Assembly: GCF_902459505.1 (NCBI RefSeq)
Contig: NC_047095.1
Coordinates: 118,049,380-118,113,379 of the forward strand
Origin: Geotrypetes seraphini
Taxonomy: Eukaryota; Chordata; Amphibia; Gymnophiona; Dermophiidae
Direction: 5' to 3'
DNA length: 64,000 nucleotides
The position numbers and the translations under genes are program-made. This document shows, one piece after another, positions 1 through 10,492 of this stretch; within the stretch, counting starts at the first letter, position 1; each line of letters starts with the position of its first letter. The notes beneath the pieces were generated by a model, which was given only the letters and a program-made list of their open reading frames with translations, searched no databases and was not told the DNA's origin.

Positions 1-84
1 TTATTCTTAAAATCGAGCACGCTGGTGGCCTCGACCACCTGCACCGGAAGTCTGTTCCAGTGATCTACCACCCTCTCTGTGAAC
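1..84 (-). repeat. CR1-like LINE fragment
   Basis: Read on the minus strand, this short piece resembles the stretch of CR1 elements around the late coding region and 3' UTR (conserved 'wound up with a defined tail' layout seen in other copies here). It abuts a second CR1 3' end at position 85 and runs off the left edge. The call rests on similarity to the other copies in this window only. Confidence 0.4.
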
Positions 85-911
85 ATAAGAACATAAGAAC
101 TGCCATCTCCGGATCAGACCCATGGTCCATCGAGTCCGGCGATCCGCACACGCGGAGGCCCAGTCAGGTATACACCTGATGTAGTTTTAGTCACCCATAT
201 CTCTCTATGCCTCTCGTAAGGAGATGTGCATCTAATTTGCCTTTGAATCCTAGCACAGTGGATTTCTTAATAACCTCCTTCCTAAATAAAATACTTCCTG
301 GTGTCACCATTAAATTTCCCTCCTCTGAGTTTGAGCGGGTGCCCCCTTGTGACCGAGGGACCCTTGGGAAAGAATATATCGCTTTCCGCCTCGACACGAC
401 CTGTGATGTACTTAAATGTCTCAATCATGTCTCCCCTTTCTCTGCGCTCCTCAAGAGTGTAGAGCTGTAATTTGCCCAGTCTTTCTTCGTATGAGAGACT
501 CTTGAGTCCGGAGACCATTCTAGTGGCCATTCGCTGGACCGATTCAGCTCGAAGCACATCTTTACGGTAATGTGGTCTCCAAAATTGCACACAGTATTCC
601 AGGTGAGGTCTCACCATGGTTCTGTAAAGCGGCACTATGACTTCAGGTTTGCGGCTGACGAAGCTTCTATTGATACATCCCAACATTTGCCTTGCCTTGG
701 ATGAGGCCTGCTCTACTTGTTTGGCAGCCTTCATGTCTGCACTGACGATTACTCCCAAGTCCCGATCTTCTGAAGTCCTAGCTAGTTTTTCTCCATTCAA
801 GGTGTAAGTTCTGCATGGATTTCCGCTGCCGAGATGCATGACCTTACATTTCTTAGCATTGAAGCCCAGCTGCCATGTCAAGGACCAGTGGTGAAGGCGC
901 CCATAGAACAT
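85..911 (-). mobile_element. CR1 LINE, 3' end (truncated)
   Basis: Minus-strand open frame 911-282 (about 209 residues) encodes the part of a CR1 ORF2 that follows the reverse transcriptase: [57 protein letters not shown] and TRGHPLKLRGG. The same motifs recur in the long CR1 at 10.5-15.7 kb. The 3' UTR runs down to the tail at 84-102, where the plus strand shows repeated acataaga, i.e. the (TTCTTATG)-type tail of the sense strand. It is 5'-truncated, as usual for LINE insertions. Confidence 0.85.
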
Positions 912-949
912 AATAGATGCCGTAGCATTTAGCGCGCGATAATCTTCAG

Positions 950-1339
950 CACGCCTTAAGATAAAGACCCCACAGTGTAGAACAGTTTAGGGTTTGTGCA
1001 TGTGGAAAAGGCACTTTTTTACCTCTACTGTTTCAGATCCGTTTGCAAGTTTAAATAAAATTTTGATTTTGATTGCAAAATCTTAATTCAATGCGATTTA
1101 CAAGTACTAGTAAAATTGGGGTAAAAAAAAGAAAAAACACATAACTCAAACAAGACAATTCACACACCTGTGTATCAGACAAACACAGAAGGGAAAAATT
1201 AAAAAAGGATTAAATACAATTTGTAAATCAAACCAAAAGGGCACGGTGATGAAACAAAAGGATGGGGGAAAGGTTACCCGCTCAATTTTTGCTTATCGAC
1301 CTTACTATTACTCTAACGAGTATCTTGGGGATATAAAAT
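950..1339. other. AT-rich spacer, nothing recognised
   Basis: A-rich, low-complexity DNA without a credible exon or RNA gene. It may be old LINE 3' UTR, but I see no diagnostic end. Confidence 0.4.
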
Positions 1340-2160
1340 ATTTATTTATTTTGATTTTTATCCCGTCCTCCCAGTAGCTCAGAATGGTCTACAAGTAAAC
1401 ATTCACAATGGAGTGTAACTGGACATACAAGATTATACAGTAGATTTAAATGTTTGGACATACACGACTGCAGCAGTTAAATACAGGGACTATACAGCAA
1501 ATTAAGAACAGTCGGTTAAATATAAGTAGTTTAGTTTAAATACAAGTTATTTGAGTACAGGCTGAGAGAGGACTATATAGGAATTAGGGGAAAGATTAGA
1601 AAGGAGAAGGAAGGGTAGAGGTGGGGCTTAAGGGGGAGGGGTGTAGACTGAGGGCGACCTTTAGTTGAAGAGGAGGGTCTTTACCATTTTCCGGAATGCC
1701 ATTAAAGAGTTCTGTAGTCTGAGTTGAGGGGGGCGTTGGTTCCAGAGATGGGGAATGAAGTGGCTGTAGGTGCGTTTGCGGGCAGTTTCTGAGAGGAGGG
1801 ACCTTCCAGAGGGAATGCATAGGCGTTCTCCGATTCTGAGCAGAGGGTGCGGGTGGGGATGTAGATGGGTAGCTTGGATTTTATGTAGGAGGGGGTGGTG
1901 GCATAAATTCTTTTATGCGCTATTGCCAGGGCCTTGAATGCACAGCGCTGGCTAATTGGGAGCCAGTGTTCAGCGTGGGGTGCTGGGGAGATGGGATCAT
2001 GGTAGAGGCATAACTCAGTTAAAAGCATCCTTACAAAGCCAGCTTTTCAGGAGACTTTTAAACTCACTAAGTAATTTTTCTTCCCTTATATTAGTTGGGA
2101 GCGAATTCCAGATTGGGGGGGCCGTGACAGAAAAGATCGTGTCTCTCCTAGAATAGATAT
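1340..2160 (-). mobile_element. L2-like LINE, 3' end
   Basis: The minus strand at 2028-1702 encodes the C-terminal end of an L2-like ORF2: EHWLPISQRCAFKALAIAHK followed by TPSYIKSKL and a later basic segment. This 'HWLPI..R..FK' block is the typical region after the RT of L2/CR1-group LINEs. The 3' UTR continues to about 1340, where the sense tail is AT-rich (atttattt). At 2030-2160 the sequence switches to a similar but separate fragment. Decayed and 5'-truncated. Confidence 0.65.
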
Positions 2161-2184
2161 ACTTCTCCCTCCCCTAACCCCACT

Positions 2185-2345
2185 CCCTGAGCTCGGTGCC
2201 GTGTCTGGAGGGCCTCCAAGCATACACAGATGCAATGCGATGACATCACACCCATGAGTGTGACATCATCGCATTGCAATCGCGCAAGCTCAGAGGCCCT
2301 CCAGATGTGACCCCGAGCTCAAGGCTTTCCAAAACCCGCTGCCGG
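2185..2345. repeat. Foldback core with imperfect inverted arms
   Basis: The left arm (gagctcggtg, ggagggcctcc, gcaatgcgatgacatcac) is complemented by the right arm (gtgacatcatcgcattgc, ggccctcc, ccccgagctc). The two arms meet near 2258. This resembles the internal hairpins of other non-autonomous elements in the window, but I could not define outer ends or a target duplication. Confidence 0.55.
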
Positions 2346-2939
2346 GTTTTGGAAATCCATACAGGCACTCGGACAGTCCTCTGGTAATCCTAGGCTTTTC
2401 CCTGCTATCCACTTTTCCCTTTCTGTCCTGAGCTTGGGTAGAAAGGTAGAGTGGCAGAAAAAAAAAAATCCAGAAAGATAATGGAGGACACCCCAGATGT
2501 CTCTGGGGGCCACCATTGGCTCCCAAGTCTTGCACTGAAAGACATTGTCATATCACATGATATATTCCTCACCATTTTCAGGCCCCAGATCATACAAGTC
2601 TGCCCAACACTGGTGGCAGTAAACCTTTAAGTTTCAAATCATGATGTCAGAGTTTCCCTTTATGAATCTAGTTTAATTTGTGTCTTATAAGACCAGGATT
2701 TTCCTTTTCACCCACACTTTAAATATCATGTCAGGCTGGTCTTGTTTCCAGCACATTATCCCTTTGCTTAACTAATTGCATTGGTTAAGGATTGGTGAAA
2801 TAATTTTCAAACTGCTATTTCTTATACATGAGGGCTTTGAAAAAAGACTCAGCCTTTTATCTTTATAGGGTGCTTAAAGATCAGAAGGTACTGCTTTTTC
2901 CCAGCTTTGAGGAAAATTAATTAATTTTGAAGAAAATAT
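2346..2939. other. No gene seen
   Basis: Unassigned non-coding DNA. Short open frames on the minus strand here have no recognisable domain or repeat family. Confidence 0.4.
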
Positions 2940-3250
2940 TGTTTTTTCTATAGCTGGTCCAGTTTTCTGGAACCAACTTCCCCCTGCATCAGGACAATAT
3001 CAGACTTTGCTGTTTAGAAAATTACTAAAAGGAGTTTTTGCTAAAGTTTTTGTGATCACAGTATGAAGTTTTAGATATACTTAAGTTTATTGTTTTGTTT
3101 TATTTGTTTTCAAGATGTGTTTCTCCTGAATAAAGTAGTGAAATTGTATGGCAGTTGTGAAATTGTATGTTATTATATTATTTTAATTTGTACTTTATTG
3201 ATGTATTTTAACTTTATGTATATACAAAACATAAATTAATAAACCACCAT
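2940..3250 (+). mobile_element. L2-like LINE, 3' end fragment
   Basis: Translation of the plus strand near 2960-3050 gives a block like 'FWNQLP' followed by 'FRKLLK', the usual last conserved piece of L2-like ORF2. An AT-rich 3' UTR with repeated aattaat-type sequence follows, ending near 3250. Old and truncated. Confidence 0.5.
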
Positions 3251-3532
3251 CCATATTGTGCTACTTCATATATGGACCAAAAGGTCTGGTTATTTCCTGA
3301 ACTGAGTCGGTGACCCAGGAAGACAGATTTTGTCCTGCATCTGGAACCCTTAACCATTTCCCTACACAGGCTTGCCTATTTATTGTGTCTCCTTGCTTTT
3401 TTGCCTGACCACTTCTGTGCTATAGTTATAAAGTTGCAATAAGAAAATAAAGCAAATACTTCCATATGTGGTTATGCATAAATCAATATAATAATAATAA
3501 ATTTGCAATTAAAATTTTAAAAAGTTTTGCAC

Positions 3533-3605
3533 CGCCCAACGTGGGGCTCGAACCCACGACCCTGAGATTAAGAGTCTCATGCTCTACCGACTGAGCTAGC
3601 CGGGC
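3533..3605 (-). tRNA. tRNA-Lys (anticodon CTT)
   Basis: The minus strand from 3605 to 3533 folds as a 73-nt tRNA. The acceptor stem is GCCCGGC with GTTGGGC (one wobble-type pair). The A box is TAGCTCAGTCGG, the anticodon stem-loop is GAGACTCTTAATCTC with anticodon CTT, and the B box is GGTTCGAGCCC. The discriminator base is G. There is no intron and CCA is not encoded. Just downstream on the same strand a run of five T can end Pol III transcription. With intact stems and boxes it looks functional rather than a tRNA-derived SINE. It lies about 0.55 kb upstream of the NRM start, on the opposite strand. Confidence 0.95.
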
Positions 3606-3884
3606 TGCTTGGAATCAAAGGTCCTACTAGCTTTGATAATAGCTTTGGTTTCACGTCTCATTTGTGTTATAATATTTGCCATCAATCAGAACAATATAAA
3701 ATCGTTATACAAGCAACATTAAGCTAAGTTAGGAAAATCGGAGAAAAATTACATCATATGTTTTATCTCTTCTCATCCTGTGTTCCTCTCCGCTACCCAT
3801 TTCGAGAATGGTTTGTCCCGAAACCAATTCAAGCAACAGCTGGGATCAACCATGAAGCCACTCCAGAAGGGGAGGGAATGTTGC

Positions 3885-4330
3885 AGTGGAGGGGGGGGCG
3901 CGCGCAATTCCACCCCTCCTTCTCGCGTCCCACCGCCCGACCACACCCAGCCTCAGGGGAACGCGCGCGATGCCCAGAACGCCGTTGGTTTTGTTTTTTT
4001 TAACCCCCCCGCCCCCCGTTCGGAGCGTCCCATTCCTCGATATTCCGGAGGGGAGATCGGGACGTCGGCGGCCGCTGTAGCTCGTAGAGACAGGGGTGCG
4101 CGCGACCGGCCAACCCCCCCCCCCTCTCTCGGACCATTCCTTCGGGCCGCGGAACATGGCGGCCTCCTTGGTCCGCGCCTTTCCCCTGGCCGCCCTCTCT
4201 CTCCTCGTCTTCCTCTTCGCCTTCTGCACGGCCGCCGAGTTCGCGCGCTTCGTCTCGTTCAGCGCCGTCTTCCGCAATATCAGCGGCGGCCTCCCGCGGC
4301 CTGAGACGGGTGAGAGAACGAACGCAAATA
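3885..4330 (+). promoter_or_regulatory. NRM: CpG-rich NRM promoter and 5' end
   Basis: The stretch is visibly rich in C, G and CpG (gcgcgc, cgcgcg, ggcggccgc) against AT-rich surroundings, and it covers the NRM start codon at 4156. This is what a housekeeping CpG-island promoter looks like. The transcription start is not visible; no TATA box stands out. The start codon context is ggaacATGG, with G at +4. Confidence 0.7.
4156..4309 (+). CDS. NRM: Nurim, coding exon 1
   Basis: Nurim is a multi-pass inner nuclear membrane protein related in its membrane core to isoprenylcysteine carboxyl methyltransferases; no enzyme activity is established for it. This exon encodes residues 1-51 plus one base of the next codon. 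It gives MAASLVRAFPLAALSLLVFL, a first membrane helix, then AEFARFVSFSAVFRNISGGL, which aligns with the mammalian GVEFVRFTSL region. The ATG was chosen because it sits in the CpG island and starts the family-like sequence. The exon ends ACGG|GTGAGA, a good donor in phase 1, which joins AG at 17616 to make a Glu codon. The four exons add up to 286 residues, against about 262 in human. Other frames across this exon are shadows. Intron 1 is unusually large at 13.3 kb. Confidence 0.9.
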
Positions 4331-4524
4331 GAGGTGGCTGATGCTCTCTTGAGCGCGCTTTTTTTTTAAATACACTGCGTATAAATTGAGGGGTTATAAT
4401 GTTCAAAGAAGCGCTTAGCCAGTGATGAGAATATGGTAAAAAAAAAAAAAAAAAGTTAATAAAAGCGCTGTCCTGTTAACTTGGCAAGTTAAGGTGGCTC
4501 ATAAAAAATTAAATTAACATCTAG

Positions 4525-6135
4525 GGCTCCTTTTACAAAGGTGCGTTAGGGCTTTAGCGCGCGCTAGACCTTAACGCCAGCGTTGAGCTGGCGTCAGTTC
4601 TAGAAGCATAGCGCGCGCGCTAAAAACACTAGCGCACCTTAGTAAAAGGAGCCCCTAATTTATTGCACCCTATCCCCCTCTTTTACGAACGCATAGCGCG
4701 GGTTTTAGCGCCGGCAGCGGGACAGGGTAACGCTCATACAGGGGTCCTTTTACTAAGGCGCGCGCTAAATACGAAGGTGCCTATTATATTCTATGGGCGT
4801 CTTAGCGTTTAGTGTGTGCTAAATCGGTTAGTGCGCCTTAGGAGCCCCTAATTTATTACACACTATCCCCCTCTTTTACGAACGCATAGCGCGGGTTTTA
4901 GCGCCGGCAGCGGGGGAGGGTAACGCTCATACAGGGGTCCTTTTACTAAGGCGCGCGCTAAATACGAAGGTGCCTATTATATTCTATGGGCGTCTTAGCG
5001 TTTAGTGTGTGCTAAATCGGTTAGCGCACCTTAGTAAAAGGACCCCAGAATTCCTACGAACGTCCGAGCAGTTACTGCTGCTGCCGGCGCTAAAAATGCT
5101 AGCGCACCTTAGTAAAAGGAGCCCCTAATTTATTGCACACTATCTCCCCCTTTTACGAATGCATAACGCTCATACAGGGGTCCTTTTACTAAGGCGCGCG
5201 CTAAATACGAAGGTGCCTATTATATTCTATGGGCGTCTTAGCGTTTAGTGTGTGCTAAATCTGTTAGTGCGCCTTAGTAAAAGGAGCCCCTAATTTATTG
5301 CACACTATCCCCGTCTTTTACAAACGCATAGCGCGGGTTTTAGCGCCGGCAACGGGGAAGGGTAACGCTCATACAGGGGTCCTTATACTAAGGCGCGCGC
5401 TAAATATGAAGGTGCCTATTATATTCTATGGGCGTCTTAGCGTTTAGTGTGTGCTAAATCTGTTAGTGCGCCTTAGTAAAAGGAGCCTCTAATTTATTGC
5501 ACACTATCCCCCTCTTTTACGAATGCATAGCGCGTGTTTTAGCGCCGGCAGCGGGGGAGGGTAACACTCATACAGGGGTCCTTTTACTAAGGCGCGCGCT
5601 AAATACGAAGGTGCCTATTATATTCTATGGGCGTCTTAGTGTTTAGTGTGTGCTAAATCTGTTAGTGCGCCTTAGTAAAAGGAGCCCCTAATTTATTGCA
5701 CACTATCCCCCTCTTTTACGAACGCATAGTGCGGGTTTTAGCGCCGGCAGCGGGGGAGGGTAACGCTCATACAGGGGTCCTTTTACTAAGGCGCTCGCTA
5801 AATACGAAGGTGCCTATTATATTCTATGGGCGTCTTAGCGTTTAGTGTGTGCTAAATCAGTTAGTGCGCCTTAGTAAAAGGACCCCAGAATTCCTACGAG
5901 CGTCCGAGCAGTTACCGCCGCTGCCGGCGCTAAAAATGCTAGCGCACCTTAGTAAAAGGTGATTTATTGCACACTATCCCCCTCTTTTACGAATGCATAG
6001 CACGGGTTTTAGCGCCGGCAGCGGGGGAGGGTAACGCTCATACAGGACCCCAGAATTCCTACGAGCGTCCGAACAGTTACCGCCGCTGCCGGTGCTAAAG
6101 TCCGCACTATGCGTGCGTAAACGAGGGGGTAATAT
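4525..6135. repeat. Tandem array of nested palindromic MITEs
   Basis: About seven copies of a unit near 200 bp. One part of the unit is a palindromic element starting ggggtccttttactaagg and ending with its complement, ccttagtaaaaggacccc. It sits inside a second palindromic element whose halves read cccctcttttacgaacgcat and, in complement, atgcgtgcgtaaacgagggg. The marker tactaaggcgcgcgc recurs near 4752, 4947, 5190, 5391, 5587 and 5787. Near 6045 the inner element is reduced to gacccc, and the outer element there reads through to its other end. Single outer-type relatives lie at 16.85 and 61.5 kb. Confidence 0.85.
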
Positions 6136-6139
6136 TACC

Positions 6140-6645
6140 TAGTAAGTTAATGACCTGTGGTCCGTAAGTTAACGTTTAGTCAGTTGGCGCAATATTTTTG
6201 AAGGTAGTCCAAACTGCTGAATGCTTTACCCACAGGGTGGATAAACATCGATGATTTATTGATTTTTATTTTTATTTTTTTTGAGTCTTTGTGTTTTTAT
6301 TGAGAAAATAATATTTTTATTTACAAAAACAATATAAACATCAAAATTGATATCACAACAATAATGAAGGAAAAAAAAAAGCAAAAGTGCTAAGTTGAAC
6401 AAAGTTAAACCTAAGACAATGTGGTAGATGTGTCATCTACAGTATATCAATAAAGGTAGATAAAATAGACCATTTGTCAGTGTTTTTGGAATGCAATAAT
6501 TAAATCGATGATTAAAAAAAATTAACAAAATTGGATTGTTTTTTTTTAATGTAAGTTGTATTTTTTTTTTTAATGCTCTTTTGTGGAAAAAACTATCTAA
6601 AGGCAGTTAAGATACATTATAGTCCAAAAGTTATTCATCATGAAA
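6140..6645. other. AT-rich DNA, possible LINE 3' UTR
   Basis: A/T-rich sequence with poly-A and poly-T runs. The stretch at 6290-6360 (gtgtttttattgag...ttacaaaaacaat) resembles the 3' UTR of an L1-like LINE in minus orientation, as at 43.83 and 63.14 kb. No coding sequence is seen. Confidence 0.35.
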
Positions 6646-6649
6646 TAAG

Positions 6650-7446
6650 CCACTTCTTATTGCTACTATTTGAGTTTTTGCTGGGTACTTGTGACCTAGA
6701 TTGGTCATTGTTGGAAGCAGGATAATGGGCTAGATTAGTAGTTCCCAACCTTTTGAAGGCTTTGGACCACTGAGACAAAAATTGGATTAATCGCAGACTG
6801 CTGTCGGCCACATGAAAAAAATACAATTTTTGATAACTAGAATTTATTATCCTCCATTCTAATCCTCTACCCAAGGCCACTCCTCTGCTCTAATCCTCTA
6901 CCTAAGGCCACTCCTCCACTCTAATCCTCTACCCAAGGCCACGGCACTGCTCTCCTCCTGCATTTACCTTCAAGCCCTCCACCCAGGCATTTTACTTATC
7001 ATACGTGTGCCAATGCTGAAAGAAGCTGATTCCGCTGGGCTGGCGTGGGGCCTTGAGCTCCCACCTTCTCCAGGCATTGAGAATGAGAATTTCGAGAGAG
7101 GGTGTGAGCTGGAAGGCCTTCAGCATGCACAGATGCTCAAGACCCTGCACTGGCTGAGTGTACAACAGCGGTATCAACCTCTTTCAGCACCGGCCCACGT
7201 ATGGTAAGTGCCGGTTGGGGAGAAAGGAGATAGTGTCCGGAATAACATTAAGCAGCGCATACCTGTATCATTATTCTTTTATTTTCCTTTTTTTGTGAAA
7301 GGGATCACTTTTTAGGTTCTCGCAGACCACTGGTTGGAAACCACTGGGCTAGATGAACCATTGCTCTGACCCAGTATGGCTAATGTTCTTATTGCTATTG
7401 AGATAGAAATGGGGAAGCCACTGCTTGCCCTGGATCTGTAGCAGGG
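6650..7446 (+). mobile_element. CR1 3' ends, one split by a hAT element
   Basis: At 6650-6735 the plus strand reads like a CR1 3' UTR (gctgggtacttgtgacctag), and it resumes at 7355 with gaaccattgctctgaccc and a gttctta tail near 7395. The two halves match the uninterrupted copy at 8450-8545 in order. The interruption is the hAT element at 6736-7346. A second CR1 3' piece (ggggaagccactgcttgccc) begins directly after the first tail and runs to about 7446. Confidence 0.75.
6736..7346. mobile_element. hAT-type non-autonomous element
   Basis: Ends are tagtagttcccaacc and ggttggaaaccactg, imperfect inverted repeats of the CAGTGGTTCCCAACC class. It is flanked on both sides by the 8-bp duplication ggctagat (6728-6735 and 7347-7354), the length made by hAT transposases. 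There is no transposase gene inside. The central part carries tandem pieces (taatcctctacccaaggccac, three times). Inserted into a CR1 3' end. Confidence 0.85.
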
Positions 7447-7479
7447 GTGTCACGTAAGCTTATTGTTTAGCTGAAGTAA

Positions 7480-8280
7480 GTAATCTAATAGCAGTATTTT
7501 GAATTAGTTGTAATTTTTTTAAGTGAATATGCTGGTAGACCGGCATAAACAACATTGCAATAATCGCATTTAGATGTGACCTTTGCATATAGGAGACAGG
7601 CCCAACTGGACGTATCAATGTAAGAGCGAATACTACAGCTTTGGCTTAAAGAGTATTAGCAGGATCGAACAATAGATGATATTTGTTCCTCAAATGTTAA
7701 GGCAGTGTCAAAATGAACTCCTAAATACTTCAAAGTATCTACCAGTTGGACAGGTATAGATCACAGTGTGGGAGCGCATTTGGGATATTGGGTGGCACTG
7801 GTCAATCATAGTCCTACTCTTTTAGTTGGGTTAAACACCAGCTTATTATCCTGAATCTATGTCTCAATCATATTAAGACAGGCTTGAAGTGGTGACAGAT
7901 CAATATGAGAAGGATTATAATTAGATACCAATAAAATATCGTCAGCATAAATGCAGCATTTAATCTGAAGTTTGTGGATACGTAAAGCAAGCAGGTTCAA
8001 AAAGATATTAGATAACAAGGGGGAAGTATGGAGCCCTATGGTACCCCACAGGTAAGCGGTTTGAATGATATTTGAATGATGAGTTGGATGAAGCAAAATT
8101 AACCGAAGAGCGATTGGATAGAAAAGACTGAAATCATGTCAATACTGTTTCGTCAATGCCAAGTGAAATCGAGAGAGAAGGAGGGAATGACTTACCAGTT
8201 CAAATGCAGCAGAGAGGTCTAATGATATATGCAAAACAATATTTCCACAGTCAGAGGCAGCATAGCAGTCATTCAGTAAA
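7480..8280 (-). mobile_element. L2-like LINE, RT region
   Basis: The minus strand carries the RT catalytic motif in CCIYADDILLVSN (about 7965-7930) and, further 5' in the element, LDLSAAFELVSHSLLLSRF near 8235-8180. That block is the L2-like form of the RT palm (Asp in LDLSAAF). Between them lies the GIGLHTSPLLSNIFLNLLAL block equivalent to PQGS.LSPLLF. The element is interrupted by the CR1 piece at 8280-8550 and resumes at about 8690. Old, with many disruptions. Confidence 0.75.
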
Positions 8281-8550
8281 GAAGCAATTATTGTCTCTCT
8301 GCCAGAGGATGTGGTAAGAGCAGATAGCGTAGCTGGTTTTAAGAAGGGTTTGGACAAGTTCCTGGAGGAAAAGTCCATAGTCTGTTATTGAGAAAGACAT
8401 AGGGGAAGCCACTGCTTGCCCTGTATTGGTCGCATGGAATATTGCTACACCTTGGGTTTTGGCCAAGTACTAGTGACCTGGATTGGCCACCGCGAGAACG
8501 GGCTTGATGGACCATTGGTCTGACCCAGTAATGCTATTCTTATGTCTTAT
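8280..8550 (+). mobile_element. CR1 LINE, 3' end
   Basis: The plus strand encodes the last residues of the CR1 ORF2 (GFKKGLDKFLEEKS type, from gttttaagaagggtttgg) and the 3' UTR with ggcttgatggaccattggtctgaccc, ending in attcttatg. It was inserted into the older minus-strand L2-like copy. Confidence 0.8.
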
Positions 8551-8574
8551 TCATTATTGTAGTTCTCCCTCCTA

Positions 8575-8690
8575 CCTCACTGTCTGTCAATGTCTGTCTG
8601 TCTCTGTCACCTATAATGTATAACCCAGATTTTAAACTTATGTACGCCGCTTAGAAATATGATAAGTGGGTTAATAAACTTGATAACCTG
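8575..8690 (+). repeat. LINE/SINE 3' end fragment
   Basis: Contains gtacgccgcttagaaat followed by aagtgggttaataaac, the type of 3' end seen in L2-like LINEs and their SINEs here (compare aagccacttaggtttaag near 48.25 kb). Too short for a firm family name. Confidence 0.5.
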
Positions 8691-8985
8691 CTTGTGAGGG
8701 ATGTAGAAAGTTTGATGCTTCTGCATGCTGAGTCAGTTGTTGGAGGACTAAACATTCGGTAACTTTGGAAATTAACGGAAGATTAGATACCGGTCAGAAA
8801 TTAGATGTTAAAGAGGATTCAAGAGTGAGATTCTTAATAATCCGATGGACTATACCGGGCTTCCACTCATGTGGGAATAGACCACTGGACAGGCTCTTTA
8901 GTTTCATGTCTAACAACAAAGCAGAAAGACCTTGTTTAGGTCTAAGAAGCCAAGAGGAGGGTATGGAATGAATTTTTAGATAAAA
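8690..8985 (-). mobile_element. L2-like LINE, RT 5' part (continuation)
   Basis: Continues the minus-strand element of 7480-8280 beyond the CR1 insertion. The minus strand gives the 'NY RP I S N L' type block preceding the RT core. It ends against a palindromic MITE half at about 8988. Confidence 0.5.
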
Positions 8986-8987
8986 AT

Positions 8988-10062
8988 TGAAAGGCCCCTT
9001 TGCTAATGTTTACATTACATTACATTACATTAGGGATTTCTATTCCGCCTGTGCCTTGCGGTTCTAGGCGGATTACAGTATAGAAAATATCTGGGACATT
9101 CCAGTAGAATTACATTTCAGGATAAGAGTAAGTTACAGGAACAGTAATGAGTTATGTTACTACAATTTCACAGAAGATAATACTTATTACAGAAGATAAT
9201 ACATATAACAGAAGATAATGCATTTTACAGAGGTAATACATGTCAACTCGATCGGTTAAATCGGGTGTAGTGTAGAAGAATTACAGTACATTCTAGATCA
9301 CAGATAAAAAGATAATATAGGTGGGTATTTCCGAAGTCGTTGATTGGGAGCTCATTGGGTGGTGGTTAGTGTGATGGGAGATATTTTTTGAACAGTAATG
9401 TTTTTATTTCTTAGATGTCAGAGTCTATTTTAGCTGCCTGTGTCCCCAAGAGGTTGTCGTAAAGTTTCTTACGACGAGTACCGTTGAGTGGTGGGTAGGT
9501 GAAAAAGTTCTGTGTTTTCCTTCTTCTTGGTGGGAGGTAGTGGTGAAAACGGTTATTTAGGTAACTGGGTGCCGTGCTGTGGGTTACTTTGAAAATGAGA
9601 CAGTAGAGTTTGAATTGTGTTCTTGCTTTTATTGGTAGCCAGTGGGATTCAAGGTATGCATTGGTAATGTGGTCGTGTTTGCTGAGTGAGTATATGAGTC
9701 TGAGGGCTGTGTTCTGGATGGTCTGTAGTTTTTTTATTGTGTTGGTCAGGCAAGGTAAGTAGAGGCTGTTGCAATAGTCTACAATACTTAGCACAAGGGA
9801 TTGGACAATGATCCTGAATTGCTCTTTGTTAAAGAATTTTCTGATTTTTCTTAGATTTCGCATTGTGAAAAATGGGCAAAATCTAAGAAGCACTCTAGGT
9901 ATAAAATGGGCTGCTTCAGCATTTAGAGCCCCTTTGTGGGCTATTGAGATAAATGCTCCGACGCTCATAGAAATTCTGGGAGCATTTACCTCGCTGGCCT
10001 GCGGTAGAAAGCTCTACCACAGCTTTGTTAGTGTGTGCTGAGCTTTGGTAAAAGGGCCACTT
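8988..10062. mobile_element. Palindromic MITE split by L2-like LINE
   Basis: The left end ggcccctttgctaatg (8992) and the right end tttggtaaaagggcc (about 10046-10060) are complementary, as in the single palindromic elements at 61.5 kb. The inner arms also pair: gctccgacgctcatagaaatt with attctgggagcatttacc (9953-9990). The bulk between (9010-9920) is a minus-strand L2-like LINE. The order suggests that the LINE landed inside or next to the MITE. Confidence 0.5.
9010..9980 (-). mobile_element. L2-like LINE, 3' end
   Basis: Minus-strand frame 9968-9411 encodes the C-terminal part of ORF2: RIIVQSLVLSIVDYCNSLYL, LQTIQNTALRLIY, ESHWLPIKARTQFKLYCLIF and HSTAPSYL. These are the L2 hallmark blocks in order. 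The 3' UTR ends at 9015 in a tandem tail, (TAATG)n in the sense strand, written attacattacattacatt here. The open frame is long and fairly clean, so this copy is younger than the other L2-like pieces. Confidence 0.85.
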
Positions 10063-10063
10063 A

Positions 10064-10480
10064 GATGCCTACGTTTGTCTGAAAATAGGACACAAATTTA
10101 GGATGCTAAATGTAGGGTCTATTTATTTATTTTAGGCCCTATAACACTACTGCAATCCAGATAAAATATGTATAACTCTCATAACTTATTACTACTACTT
10201 ATGATTTCTGTAGCACTGCCGGACGTGCACAGGGCTTACATTAAACATGTACGAGACAGTCCTTATTCGATAGAGCTTACGATCTAATCAAAACAGACAA
10301 ATAGGGGTTAGTGAATTTCTCAGATGGAATGATAAAACAGACATTGGTAAGAGGTAGGAGTTAAAAGCAGCCTTGAAAAAGTGGGCATTTAGCCTAGATT
10401 TGAACACTGCCAGAGTGACATTCAGTAACTACGATGCAATGAGTTGATACACGATAGCAAAAATGATTCAATGTTAATGG
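10064..10480. repeat. Interspersed repeat of uncertain family
   Basis: At 10195-10430 the sequence tgtagcactgccggacgtgc ... cagtccttattcgatagagc ... gggcatttagcctagatttg resembles a widespread vertebrate LINE- or SINE-type 3' unit, but I cannot name the family. No gene is seen. Confidence 0.4.
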
Positions 10481-10492
10481 GCCTTACTTTGT

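Noticed and set aside
3758-4406. Several open frames on both strands around the NRM promoter
   Set aside because: These are GC-rich shadows across the CpG island. Only the frame starting at 4156 matches a known protein.
4650-6110. Regularly spaced repeats as a CRISPR-like array
   Set aside because: Units are about 200 bp and palindromic, with no short repeats separated by unique spacers, and the setting is a vertebrate intron.
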